Assembly: GCF_021491355.1 (NCBI RefSeq)
Contig: NZ_JAKENF010000001.1
Span: forward strand, 496,001 to 560,000
Direction: 5' to 3'
DNA from: Alitabrizicola rongguiensis
GTDB taxonomy: Bacteria; Pseudomonadota; Alphaproteobacteria; Rhodobacterales; Rhodobacteraceae
DNA: 64,000 nt
Every line of letters starts with the position of its first letter. Within the stretch, counting starts at the first letter, position 1. Below, piece by piece: positions 1 to 7,780 of this stretch. Both the position numbers and the translations under genes were made by a program. The notes beneath the pieces are model-generated. The model was not told where the DNA came from, searched no databases, and was given only the letters and a program-made list of their open reading frames with translations.

Positions 1-47
1 ATCGAATGCCCGGAGCGACGACAGGGACGGCAGGTCTCGCCAGCGCG

Positions 48-389
48 ATGACACGTAAGTTGAACTTTCGTCCGATTGAATTTCCTGATTCGATTGATCT
101 CAGTTTTCATGAGATTTTGCAGCAGAATTCTCTCATGGGACGAAAGTCGATGTATGATCTGAATCTTGACATGCTTGCTGCTTCATCCCGCTATCATCCG
201 GACGGGCGCCCGAAGGACATTCATGCCCAGCATCGGCTCGCCCATCTGTCCGCCCTACGCGAAGGACGTCGAGCCACCTGGATTGCGCGCATCCGCCGGT
301 TTGCTCGCGCGATCGGACTTGCAGGGCCGCAAGGCAGCGCGCCGTCAAGCGACGCGCCCGCACCGACCTTGCATGAGATGGCTCGCTAG
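48..389 (+). CDS. Hypothetical protein, 113 aa, AT-rich 5' half
   Basis: I do not recognise this protein. The frame could start at ATG 6 or ATG 48. I prefer 48 because the first 14 codons look like low-complexity filler, although no strong ribosome binding site precedes either. Residues 1-45 are encoded by clearly AT-richer DNA than anything nearby. The C-terminal half is rich in Arg and Ala and has an amphipathic helix around the RIRRFARAIGL segment. No membrane segment or known motif is visible. It ends 15 bases before the convergent RidA-like gene. The base composition change suggests a recently acquired or weakly constrained gene, and it may not be coding at all. Confidence 0.45.
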   Translation: MTRKLNFRPIEFPDSIDLSFHEILQQNSLMGRKSMYDLNLDMLAASSRYHPDGRPKDIHAQHRLAHLSALREGRRATWIARIRRFARAIGLAGPQGSAPSSDAPAPTLHEMAR

Positions 390-404
390 GCGATCCGCCC
401 GTCC

Positions 405-887
405 CTACTCGACCTCGACTGTCGCCCAGGTCTCGAAGCAGACGCCGTTCGCCAGCGCCATCACGCCGATTGTCGCCCTCCCTCCTAATCCGCGCTCGGG
501 CCCGAAGACCTCGACCAGCAGATCCGAGAGGCCTGAAGAGACCTTGTGGACTTCTTCGTAGTCAGGGGTGCAGACGACAAAGTTCAACGTCCGCACCATC
601 GACTTTACGCGGTCGAGCGACCCAACCGCCTGGCGGATACCGCCCAAAAGGTTCAACCCGGTCTGTCGCGCCGCCGCGTAACCCTGTTCTGTCGTCAGCG
701 TAGCGCCGAGCCGTCCCTTATGGGTGATCTCGGCGCCGATCTGGGCCACATGACCGGACAGGAACAGCAGGTTCCCGACACGATGGTAGGGCTTCATCGT
801 GCCGTAGCTTGCGCCGTAATAGCCCATCAGGTCGAAATCGGGGATGTTCAGCCCGATATGGGCCACGGTCGCTTCGGGATTGCTCAT
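405..887 (-). CDS. RidA/YjgF/YER057c/UK114 family protein
   Basis: This 160-residue protein has the RidA (PF01042) fold pattern: GNLLFLSGHVA near residue 38, a central helical region with repeated hydrophobics, and a C-terminal GGRATIGVMAL segment carrying the conserved arginine. RidA proteins deaminate reactive enamine/imine intermediates of PLP enzymes in the cytosol. This longer subgroup, with an extended N-terminus, is less well characterised and its substrate is unknown. The start ATG at 887 follows an AAGGAGG-type ribosome binding site on the minus strand. It is transcribed divergently from the NYN gene at 1016 and stands alone. The family assignment is firm and the substrate is not. 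Confidence 0.88.
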   Translation of the reverse strand: MSNPEATVAHIGLNIPDFDLMGYYGASYGTMKPYHRVGNLLFLSGHVAQIGAEITHKGRLGATLTTEQGYAAARQTGLNLLGGIRQAVGSLDRVKSMVRTLNFVVCTPDYEEVHKVSSGLSDLLVEVFGPERGLGGRATIGVMALANGVCFETWATVEVE

Positions 888-1015
888 GTCAGGCCTCCTT
901 GGTGCTCGGACAAGAGACCCCGTCCCGGCCCGGATGTCGAGCGCCTACGAAATCCGCCCTTTCATACCCGCCCGCTTTGGGTCAGAACGGGGCGAGCCTT
1001 CGGAAAGGATCTGCC

Positions 1016-1780
1016 ATGGCCGAAGACCGCGCCCCCCGACTTTGTGTTCTGATCGACGCCGACAACGTCCCGGCCTCTTATGCCGAGGCGATCTTCGAAG
1101 AGATCGCCAGTCTCGGCGAGGCAAGCGTGCGCCGCATCTACGGTGACTGGTCGGCACAGCGCCTGCAGGTCTGGGCGCGCAAAGTGGCGGCACTTGGGCT
1201 TGTGGCCGACCAGCAGTTTTCCAACACCAAGGGAAAGAACGCCTCGGATATCGGATTGGTCATCGCCGCGATGGACTTCCTGCATTCAGGGCTGTTCGAC
1301 GGCTTCGTGCTTGTCAGTTCCGACAGCGATTTCACCCGCCTCGCCGCCCGGATCCGCGAACAGGGGCTGGACGTGTATGGCATCGGCGAGAAGAAGACAC
1401 CCGAAGCCTTCCGCATGGCTTGCAAGCGCTTCATCTATGTCGAGAACCTCAGCGCCGACGAACCGGCGCGCGGACTGTCCCGCGCAGAATCGGCGTCGGG
1501 AGCCGAGTTGCAGACAGCAGAGCCGGTGGCGAAGCCGACAGGCAAGGAGCCGCCGGCGAAGGCCATTCCGCTGATCGCAGCCGCCATGCGCGCCATCGAC
1601 CCCGAAGGCGAATGGTATTCGCTCGGTCAGATCGGCCAGTATCTCACTCAGGCCAATCCGGATTTCGACACCCGGACCTATGGCAGCGCCAAGCTGTCCG
1701 ACCTCATCAAGAAGCTGTCGAGCCGCTTCGAGGTGCAGGCGGGACCAAGCGGCCAGCTCCTGGCGCGGGATGTGTCTTGA
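1016..1780 (+). CDS. NYN-domain (LabA/DUF88-like) protein with C-terminal LOTUS/OST-HTH domain
   Basis: The 254-residue product has an N-terminal NYN (PIN-like nuclease) domain, about residues 8-145, with the expected acidic motifs: LIDADN near residue 13, NASDIGL near 80 and SSDSDF near 101. After an Ala/Pro-rich linker, residues about 180-250 match the OST-HTH/LOTUS winged-helix pattern (AAMRAIDPEGEWYSLGQIG, then YGSAKLSDLIKKL). NYN proteins are metal-dependent ribonucleases and LOTUS domains bind RNA or protein partners, so an RNA-processing role is likely but the target is unknown. I chose ATG 1016 because GGAAAGGA lies just upstream. A longer in-frame extension to 809 would run through the RidA promoter. 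The damaged paralogue follows directly. Confidence 0.88.
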   Translation: MAEDRAPRLCVLIDADNVPASYAEAIFEEIASLGEASVRRIYGDWSAQRLQVWARKVAALGLVADQQFSNTKGKNASDIGLVIAAMDFLHSGLFDGFVLVSSDSDFTRLAARIREQGLDVYGIGEKKTPEAFRMACKRFIYVENLSADEPARGLSRAESASGAELQTAEPVAKPTGKEPPAKAIPLIAAAMRAIDPEGEWYSLGQIGQYLTQANPDFDTRTYGSAKLSDLIKKLSSRFEVQAGPSGQLLARDVS

Positions 1781-1804
1781 GCAGATGACGCCCTGATAAC
1801 GCCG

Positions 1805-1820
1805 CAATTCTTCGGAATTG
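1805..1820. other. UUCG-capped hairpin between the two NYN genes
   Basis: CAATTC and GAATTG form a perfect 6-bp stem closed by a TTCG tetraloop, 24 bases after the stop of the first NYN gene and 24 bases before the ATG of the second. There is no T-tract, so it is a weak terminator candidate. It may instead be an mRNA stability element. Confidence 0.3.
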
Positions 1821-1844
1821 TCTGGGTGTGATTTAGGGGTTTTG

Positions 1845-2594
1845 ATGATTCACGATCTGGTTTCACCCGCGTCCCGTGTTGCAAGGGAAAACCGGGTTGC
1901 CGTGCTGGTGGATGGCGAAAACATCCCTCAGAGCTGTGCCGATACGATACTCCATTATGCAGGTCGTGCCGGGGATGCCGGCTTCCGCAGGGTCTACGGC
2001 AACGTCCAGATGCTCAGGGACTAGGCCGCCGATCACCGGTTTGCTGCACTGCATACTGGAAGCACGGCCAGCAAGAACTGTGCGGACATTTCTATTGTCA
2101 TCGATGCAATGGACATAGCCCATTCCGGGAAAGCCGACACTTTCCTGATTGCATCGTCGGACGGGGATTTTGCACCTTTGGCGTTGCGCTTGCGTGAGGG
2201 TGGGTTCCGGGTGATCGGAATGGGCCGCGACGCGGCCTCACGTCGATTCCGCGAGATGTGCTCGGAGTTCATTGCGCTATCTGAGCCCGCGCACACCCCA
2301 GCAGTGGACGTGCCTGCACCTATGCCCACTGCACCTCAGACTCCGGCTGAAAGGCCCCAACTGACGAAACTTAATCGCATTGATCGCGCGATCCACGAAG
2401 TCTGCCGGAAGCACGGAGGAACTTCTGCGCATCTCCTGTTGACCGATCTCGGAAATCGCCTGCCACAGGAGCAGATGGTCAAACGAAAAGAAACAGGACG
2501 GGCCAGTTGGCGACTGTATCTGGAGTCTAAGCCCGAACTTTATCTGGTCGATGGATCTGGAAAGAACATCGGGGTTCGGCTGAAGCGCCCCTAG
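1845..2594 (+). pseudogene. Second NYN-LOTUS gene interrupted by an in-frame amber codon
   Basis: One continuous frame runs from ATG 1845 to the TAG at 2592, broken only by TAG at 2022-2024 (codon 60). Both sides align with the neighbouring NYN protein: VLVDGENIP matches its LIDADNVP, RRVYGN matches RRIYGD, CADISIVIDAMD matches ASDIGLVIAAMD, and IASSDGDFAPLA matches VSSDSDFTRLA. The amber sits close to the position of the paralogue's tryptophan in QVWARK, so a TGG to TAG change is the simplest cause. The C-terminal part (about residues 175-249) keeps a LOTUS-like pattern. No frameshift is seen. Re-initiation at ATG 2109 would give only the C-terminal half without the first acidic motif. The local GC is lower than in the flanks. 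Readthrough cannot be excluded. Confidence 0.8.
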
Positions 2595-3217
2595 CCTGCA
2601 ACCACGCCATAACGAGCGAGGAACATGTCCACCGCGCCGTTTATCACACGCTCCCGATCGGTCGGCGTGATCTTGCGGCCCATCCCCATCAACTGGCGCG
2701 GGAAGAGGTCGGCCTTGCACAGCTCAAGGAACTGGCCGGCAGCAAACTCCTTGTCCTCGATCTGGAGTTCGCCCCGGTCCTCGGCCTCGTGAAAGTATTC
2801 GACCAGACGAGCACGCATGATCTTCGGCCCGTTCTCGTAGAACTCGCGTCCTATTTCGGGGAAGCGATCGCTTTCGGCGACGCAGATCCGGAAGATGCGC
2901 AGGCCGAAATCCGAAAGGAGGAAATCCAGCATCCGCCCGGCGCAGATCGTCAGCACATCGCGCGGCCCAGTGCCCGCCGTGATGAGATCAGCTGTTTCAC
3001 GCGACTGGCGGCAGCATTCGCCACGCGCCACTTCGAGGAAGAGAAGCCGCTTGTCAGGGAAATAGCTGTAGAGCGTCGCCTTCGACACGCCCGCCTCGCG
3101 CGCGATGTCGTCAACGCTCGCCCCTTCGAAACCGTCGCGACGGAAAACATGCCAGGCGCCGTTCAACACCTGATCGTATTTCCGTCCGCGCTTGATGATC
3201 GGCTCGGCGCTGCCCAT
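2591..3217 (-). CDS. TetR/AcrR family transcriptional regulator
   Basis: This 208-residue protein has a standard TetR N-terminal helix-turn-helix, about residues 12-60, with GASVDDIAREAGVSKATLY followed by SYFPDKRLLF. The C-terminal helical domain (residues 80-205) is of the AcrR type and would bind an unknown small ligand. The start is ATG 3217, preceded by AGGAG on the minus strand. The gene ends tail to tail with the broken NYN gene, sharing four bases, and is divergent from the ferritin gene at 3430. It could control itself from the shared 212-base intergenic region, but the ferritin gene has its own iron-type operator, so a regulatory link to it is not supported. Confidence 0.9.
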   Translation of the reverse strand: MGSAEPIIKRGRKYDQVLNGAWHVFRRDGFEGASVDDIAREAGVSKATLYSYFPDKRLLFLEVARGECCRQSRETADLITAGTGPRDVLTICAGRMLDFLLSDFGLRIFRICVAESDRFPEIGREFYENGPKIMRARLVEYFHEAEDRGELQIEDKEFAAGQFLELCKADLFPRQLMGMGRKITPTDRERVINGAVDMFLARYGVVAG

Positions 3218-3311
3218 TCATGTCTCCTGCCGCGACCTTAATCAGCCATCCCCCTGCGGACAAGCGACTCGTCGTCGCGATGGCCGCTTCGCCATAGTGC
3301 AAAGGCTGGAA

Positions 3312-3335
3312 CCCAATGCAGATGTGCCCATTGGG
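3312..3335. promoter_or_regulatory. Inverted repeat, possible TetR operator
   Basis: CCCAATG (3312-3318) and CATTGGG (3329-3335) are perfect inverted half-sites with a 10-base spacer, lying between the divergent TetR and mbfA genes. The position would suit an operator for the TetR protein, but a 7-bp inverted repeat can occur by chance. Confidence 0.25.
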
Positions 3336-3401
3336 CAAGTGCAGTTCAAGACGCACCGGCAGAGCGTTCCCTCCCTTGCGTATGGTCGTGATCCCGATAT
3401 C

Positions 3402-3416
3402 TTAGAATGATTCCAA
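3402..3416 (+). promoter_or_regulatory. Irr-box / iron control element (ICE) before mbfA
   Basis: The 15-mer TTAGAATGATTCCAA is a near-perfect palindrome, TTAGAA-N3-TTCCAA, differing at one base from the consensus half-site TTCTAA. It matches the ICE bound by Irr, the heme-responsive Fur-family iron regulator of alphaproteobacteria. It sits immediately before the ribosome binding site GAGG (3419-3422) of mbfA, which is a known Irr target in related species. Binding here would block transcription when iron is scarce. Confidence 0.6.
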
Positions 3417-3429
3417 GTTGAGGCTCCGA

Positions 3430-4407
3430 ATGCTGTCCGCGCTTACCCAACGCCGCCGTTTTTCCGATCTGACCGAGCAAGAGGTCCTGGCCCTCGCCAT
3501 TTCGTCCGAGGAGGATGATGCGCGAATTTATCGTACCTTCGCGGCACGGCTGGCCGACCAATATCCTGGGTCGGCGGCAGTCTTTGACGGCATGGCGGCA
3601 GAAGAAGACATCCATCGCCAGCGGCTGATCGAGCTTCACGTGGCCCGCTTTGGCGACCGCATTCCCCTGATCCGGCGCGAGCATGTCGCAGGTTTCTACG
3701 CGCGCAAGCCGATCTGGCTGGCCACGAACCTGACGCTCGACCAGATGCGGGGTGAGGCGCACGACATGGAGAAGCAGGCGCAGCGGTTCTACGAAACCGC
3801 GGCCCAGGCGACGTCCGACGCGGCGACCCGGCGACTTCTGGGCGATCTTGCCGCCGCCGAGGCGGGGCATGAACGCACGGCCGACGAACTGGAACAGAGA
3901 CATCTCGGCGAAGGCGAACGTGAGGCCGAAGATGCCAGCGCTCGTCGGCAGTTCATCCTGACCTGGGTTCAACCGGGCCTTGCAGGCCTGATGGACGGCT
4001 CTGTCTCAACCCTCGCGCCAATCTTCGCGACCGCCTTCGCGACACAGGACAGCCACACGACGCTGCTCGTGGGCACCGCCGCCGCGGTTGGCGCTGGCAT
4101 TTCCATGGGTTTCACCGAAGCGGCACATGACGACGGCGTCCTGTCTGGGCGCGGCTCACCGGTCAAGCGCGGCTTTGCCTCGGGCATCATGACGGCAATC
4201 GGGGGGCTGGGACATGCCCTGCCCTACCTGATCCCGGATTTCTGGACGGCGACCGCGATTGCAGTTGCCGTGGTGTTCATCGAACTCTGGGCCATCGCCT
4301 GGATCCAGAACCGCTATATGGAAACTCCGTTCCTGCGCGCAGCCTTCCAGGTGGTGCTGGGGGGCGCCCTAGTCTTTGCGGCTGGTGTGCTGATCGGCGG
4401 CGGCTGA
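3430..4407 (+). CDS. mbfA: Membrane-bound ferritin MbfA (erythrin/VIT1 family iron exporter)
   Basis: This 325-residue protein joins a ferritin-like (erythrin) domain to a VIT1-type membrane domain. Residues 1-160 carry the di-iron ligand pattern: Glu27/Glu28, AEEDIH near 57-62, GEAHDMEKQ near 108 and AEAGHER near 143-148. Residues 175-325 contain about five hydrophobic segments, including VSTLAPIFATAF and AIAVAVVFIELWAIAWI, as in Ccc1/VIT1 iron transporters. In relatives MbfA exports iron across the inner membrane and protects against iron and peroxide stress. ATG 3430 follows GAGG at 3419. A TTG at 3418 would sit against the operator and lacks a ribosome binding site. The upstream ICE predicts repression by Irr under low iron. 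Confidence 0.92.
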   Translation: MLSALTQRRRFSDLTEQEVLALAISSEEDDARIYRTFAARLADQYPGSAAVFDGMAAEEDIHRQRLIELHVARFGDRIPLIRREHVAGFYARKPIWLATNLTLDQMRGEAHDMEKQAQRFYETAAQATSDAATRRLLGDLAAAEAGHERTADELEQRHLGEGEREAEDASARRQFILTWVQPGLAGLMDGSVSTLAPIFATAFATQDSHTTLLVGTAAAVGAGISMGFTEAAHDDGVLSGRGSPVKRGFASGIMTAIGGLGHALPYLIPDFWTATAIAVAVVFIELWAIAWIQNRYMETPFLRAAFQVVLGGALVFAAGVLIGGG

Positions 4408-4443
4408 GGCCGATCAGGCCCGTCGCGACAAACTTGCACCTTC

Positions 4444-4458
4444 CGCAAGGCGCTTGCG
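4444..4458. terminator. Short hairpin after mbfA, possible terminator
   Basis: CGCAAG-GCG-CTTGCG forms a perfect 6-bp stem 37 bases after the mbfA stop. There is no clear T-tract, only CAAAGAAA downstream, so termination is uncertain. Confidence 0.25.
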
Positions 4459-4554
4459 CAAAGAAACGGCATGGCGCCCATTCGGGCGTCCGTTGCCTTG
4501 CATCCCCGGTGGTAGCGTGAATAGCCTCTAGATCGATCCGCCGCGGAAGTGCAC

Positions 4555-5484
4555 ATGCTGCCAATCCTCCTGAAGACCCTGCCTTTCTTTGCCGTGATCG
4601 GCTTGGGCTATGTGGCGGCCCGGACGCGCTTCATCTCGACCGAAGCCGTGGCCGGACTGACGCGTTTCGTCTTCTACTTCGCGCTTTCGGCAATGCTGTT
4701 CGGCTTTGCCGCGAACTTGTCGCTGTCCGCGATCTTCTCGACCCGGTTCCTTCTGGCCTATCTGACCGGGTCGCTCGTGCTTTGGGCACTCGCATTCACC
4801 ATTTCGCGGCTTCGCCATGCCCGGCTGGACGAGGCCGCGATGGAGGCCCATTGCACGGTCTCCGGCAATACCGGCTTTCTGGGTGTCCCGATGCTGGTGA
4901 TGCTGATGGGAAAGCAAGCGGCGGGACCGGTACTGATGGTCCTGACCACCGACATGATCGTCTTTTCGACGCTGGTGACCCTGATGATAACCGCCGCGCG
5001 CGAACGTCGGATGCGGTGGGAGACGCTGCGGATCCTTGCGCTCGGGCTTCTGGGCAACCCGATGATCGTGTCGATGGTTCTCGGACTGGTCTGGGCGGCG
5101 ACCGGGCGGTCTCTCTGGCCGCCGGTCAACGACTTTCTGACGCTGCTTGGCGCTGCAGCAACCCCCGGGGCGCTGTTTGCCATCGGCGCATCGCTGGCCG
5201 GACGATCGGCCGAGCGGCTGTCGACGGCAATCTGGATCAGCGCGGGCAAGCTGGTCCTGCATCCGGCGCTGGTGGCATTTTCCGCGCTGGTGCTTTACGG
5301 GGTGGATCGGGCACAGGCGGGGGTGATGATCGCGGCGGCCTCGCTTCCTGTGGCGGGGAACGTCTATATCCTTGCACAGCATTTCGGGGTTGCACCGCAG
5401 CGCGTCTCGACCTCGATACTGATCTCTACGGCGGTCAGCATCCTGACCGTTACCGCCGTGATCGCCTGGACCACGACGCATTGA
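4555..5484 (+). CDS. AEC (auxin efflux carrier) family permease
   Basis: The 309-residue protein is almost entirely hydrophobic, with about ten predicted membrane segments in two five-helix halves. It shows the family's central motif GNTGFLGVPMLVML near residue 104 and a C-terminal LPVAGNVYILAQHFG segment. AEC proteins are inner-membrane secondary transporters, usually for small organic acids such as malate or malonate, but the substrate here cannot be read from sequence. ATG 4555 follows GGAAG. A GTG two codons earlier lies on top of that site and is less likely. It precedes fghA by 13 bases, so the two are probably co-transcribed. Confidence 0.88.
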   Translation: MLPILLKTLPFFAVIGLGYVAARTRFISTEAVAGLTRFVFYFALSAMLFGFAANLSLSAIFSTRFLLAYLTGSLVLWALAFTISRLRHARLDEAAMEAHCTVSGNTGFLGVPMLVMLMGKQAAGPVLMVLTTDMIVFSTLVTLMITAARERRMRWETLRILALGLLGNPMIVSMVLGLVWAATGRSLWPPVNDFLTLLGAAATPGALFAIGASLAGRSAERLSTAIWISAGKLVLHPALVAFSALVLYGVDRAQAGVMIAAASLPVAGNVYILAQHFGVAPQRVSTSILISTAVSILTVTAVIAWTTTH

Positions 5485-5497
5485 CGAAAGGACAAGC

Positions 5498-6328
5498 ATG
5501 AAGACCATTTCGGAGAACCGCGCCTTCAACGGGGTCCAGGGGGTCTATACCCATGCCTCGGACTCTTGCGGCTGCGACATGACCTTTGGCCTTTTCCTGC
5601 CCGAAGAGGCCGAGAAGGAGCCGGTTCCGGTTCTTTGGTACCTCTCGGGCCTGACCTGCACGCATGAGAACGCGATGGTGAAGGCAGGTGCGCAGAAATG
5701 GGCGGCCGAGGCTGGCATCGCACTGGTCTTTCCTGACACGAGTCCACGGGGCGACGATGTGGCCAATGATCCGGCCTATGACCTCGGACAGGGCGCGGGC
5801 TTTTATCTGAACGCGACAGAAGAACCCTGGGCGCCGCATTTCCGCATGTGGGATTACGTGACCGAGGAACTGCCCCGCCTTCTCTTCAACGCCTTCCCCG
5901 TTGCCGAGGAACGGCAGGCGATCACCGGCCATTCCATGGGCGGCCACGGCGCGCTGACCATCGCCATGAGCTTTCCGGGGCGGTTCCAGTCGGTCTCGGC
6001 CTTTGCACCAATCGCGAATCCCACTGCCAGCGACTGGGGCCGTAAACAGTTCACCGCCTATCTGGGTGCGGACGAAGCGAAATGGACGCCGCATGACGCA
6101 ACGCTGCTGATGCGTCGACGTGGCTTCGACGGGCCGATGCTGATCGACCAGGGCGGATCGGACCAGTTCCTTGATCTCCTGAAGCCCGAGGCACTGGCCG
6201 AAGCGATGATGGCGCGGCGGCAGAACGGCGTCTTCCGGATGCAGAAGGGCTACGACCACAGCTATTTCTTCGTGGCGAGCTTCATCGAAGAGCATGTCGG
6301 CTTTCACGCACGCGCGCTGTATGACTGA
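5498..6328 (+). CDS. fghA: S-formylglutathione hydrolase
   Basis: This 276-residue protein is an esterase D-type alpha/beta hydrolase. The nucleophile elbow [10 protein letters not shown] gives Ser146, and the rest of the triad is Asp222 (QGGSDQF) and His254 (KGYDHSY). The segment [12 protein letters not shown] near residue 50 is typical of FghA. It hydrolyses S-formylglutathione to formate and glutathione, the last step of glutathione-dependent formaldehyde detoxification in the cytosol. AAAGGA precedes ATG 5498. No glutathione-dependent formaldehyde dehydrogenase is in view, so that partner must be encoded elsewhere. The next gene overlaps its stop codon by eight bases. Confidence 0.95.
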   Translation: MKTISENRAFNGVQGVYTHASDSCGCDMTFGLFLPEEAEKEPVPVLWYLSGLTCTHENAMVKAGAQKWAAEAGIALVFPDTSPRGDDVANDPAYDLGQGAGFYLNATEEPWAPHFRMWDYVTEELPRLLFNAFPVAEERQAITGHSMGGHGALTIAMSFPGRFQSVSAFAPIANPTASDWGRKQFTAYLGADEAKWTPHDATLLMRRRGFDGPMLIDQGGSDQFLDLLKPEALAEAMMARRQNGVFRMQKGYDHSYFFVASFIEEHVGFHARALYD

Positions 6329-6779
6329 GACGCGGATCTTCGTGGATGCCGATGCCTGCCCGGTCAAGGAGGAGACCGAGCGGGTGGCAACCCGGCATCG
6401 CGTACGGATGATCCTCGTCTCGAATGGCGGAATTCGGCCGTCGGCCAATCCGCTGGTCGAAAGAGTCTACGTTGCCGACGGGCCCGATGAGGCCGACAAG
6501 TGGATCGCAGCGGCGGCTGGCCCGGCAGATGTGGTGGTGACCAACGATATCCCGCTCGCTGCGAAATGCGTTGCGCAGGGGGCGAAGGTGGTCAAGCCGA
6601 ACGGTGAGATGCTGACACCGGCCAACGTCGGCATGGCGCTTGCGGCGCGCGATCTGGCTGCCGATCTGCGTGCCGCCGATCCATTCCGCCAGGGTAGCGG
6701 CAAGAGTTTCGGCAAGCAGGACCGGTCCCGCTTTCTGGATGCGCTGGAACGGGCTGTCCGCGCGGCGCGTGCAGGCTAG
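6321..6779 (+). CDS. YaiI/YqxD family protein (DUF188)
   Basis: This 152-residue protein has the YaiI/YqxD (UPF0178, DUF188) signature: [13 protein letters not shown] at residues 5-17, VVTNDIPLA near 74 and a C-terminal [11 protein letters not shown] helix. The family has a PIN-like fold with conserved acidic residues, and a nuclease function has been proposed but not established. ATG 6321 overlaps the end of fghA in the sequence ATGACTGA, so translation is probably coupled. A longer start at 6294 would overlap fghA further without a ribosome binding site. Confidence 0.9.
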   Translation: MTETRIFVDADACPVKEETERVATRHRVRMILVSNGGIRPSANPLVERVYVADGPDEADKWIAAAAGPADVVVTNDIPLAAKCVAQGAKVVKPNGEMLTPANVGMALAARDLAADLRAADPFRQGSGKSFGKQDRSRFLDALERAVRAARAG

Positions 6780-6832
6780 GGCCTGTCGCGGGCGGAACAG
6801 ACGGAACCGTCTGCGTCGGGTCAGATTTGCGA

Positions 6833-7780
6833 GTGACAACTCAACTGGCCCAGCCCCATCGTCTTGCGCTTGCCGGCATCCTGTCGGCAGTTGGGGGGTC
6901 TTTGGTCTTCTCGATCAACGACGTCTCGATCAAGTTCCTGAGCGGCAGTTACGCCCTGCATGAAGTGGTGCTGATCCGGTCGTCGGTTGGGCTCATGATC
7001 ATGCTTTGCCTCGTCCTGCCGTTCCACGGCGGGCTGCCTGCCCTGCGGACGCAGCGGTTGCCGATGCACCTGATGCGCGCCCTGTTCGTCGTCTGCTCGA
7101 ACCTGTTCTACTTCCTTGGTCTCGCCGCGATGCCGCTTGCAGACGCGGTGGCGATCTTCTTCATCGCCCCCCTTCTCATAACTGCCCTGTCCGTGCCGCT
7201 TCTGGGCGAAAAGGTCGGGATCCGGCGCTGGCTGGCGGTCGGTGTGGGCCTTGTCGGCGTGATCGTGATGATGCGCCCCGGTCAGAGCGGATTTCACTGG
7301 GCCGCGCTTCTGCCGGTCCTTTCGGCGCTGTTTTACGCGATGATGCACATGATGACCCGGCGGATGGGGATCAGCGAAAAGGCCGTGACGATGGCCTTCT
7401 ATGTGCAACTGACATTCATCGTGGTCTGCCTGGGGATGGGGTTCACCGTTGGTGACGGCCACCTTGCCGCGCAGAGCGATCCGTCGCTCGCCTTCCTGTT
7501 CCGTGGCTGGACCTGGCCGCATCCGGGCGACTGGCCGATCTTCCTGGCCTCAGGGGCTGCCAGCGCCATCGGCGGCTTCCTGATCGCCCAGGCCTACAGG
7601 ATCTGCGAGGCGGGGCTGGTCGCGCCCTTCGAATACGCATCGATGCCGCTGGCGATCTTCTGGGGCGCCACCGTCTTCGGCACCTGGCCCGATCTGCACG
7701 CCTGGGTCGGTATCGCATTGATCTGCGGCGGCGGCCTGTACATGTTCTGGCGCGAGGCTGTGACCAGGAGCAGAACCTAG
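6833..7780 (+). CDS. DMT superfamily permease (EamA type)
   Basis: About ten hydrophobic segments in two EamA repeats are visible in this 315-residue protein. The first repeat has NDVSIKFLSG near the N-terminus and ends with LLGEKVGIRRWLAVGVGLVGV, the usual link between halves. EamA permeases export amino acids or other metabolites across the inner membrane, and the substrate here is unknown. No ATG lies near the start. GTG 6833 or TTG 6827 are the choices, both with a weak ribosome binding site, so the N-terminus is uncertain by two codons. The HAD gene begins directly after its stop, suggesting one operon from 6833 to 9318. Confidence 0.88.
   Translation: MTTQLAQPHRLALAGILSAVGGSLVFSINDVSIKFLSGSYALHEVVLIRSSVGLMIMLCLVLPFHGGLPALRTQRLPMHLMRALFVVCSNLFYFLGLAAMPLADAVAIFFIAPLLITALSVPLLGEKVGIRRWLAVGVGLVGVIVMMRPGQSGFHWAALLPVLSALFYAMMHMMTRRMGISEKAVTMAFYVQLTFIVVCLGMGFTVGDGHLAAQSDPSLAFLFRGWTWPHPGDWPIFLASGAASAIGGFLIAQAYRICEAGLVAPFEYASMPLAIFWGATVFGTWPDLHAWVGIALICGGGLYMFWREAVTRSRT

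Noticed and set aside
3418-3429. TTG 3418 as start of mbfA
   Set aside because: It lies immediately next to the iron box and has no ribosome binding site, while ATG 3430 has GAGG at a good distance.
4528-5529. Open frame of 333 codons on the minus strand across the AEC permease
   Set aside because: Its composition (very rich in Arg, Gln, His) mirrors a hydrophobic gene on the other strand. No start site or motif supports it.
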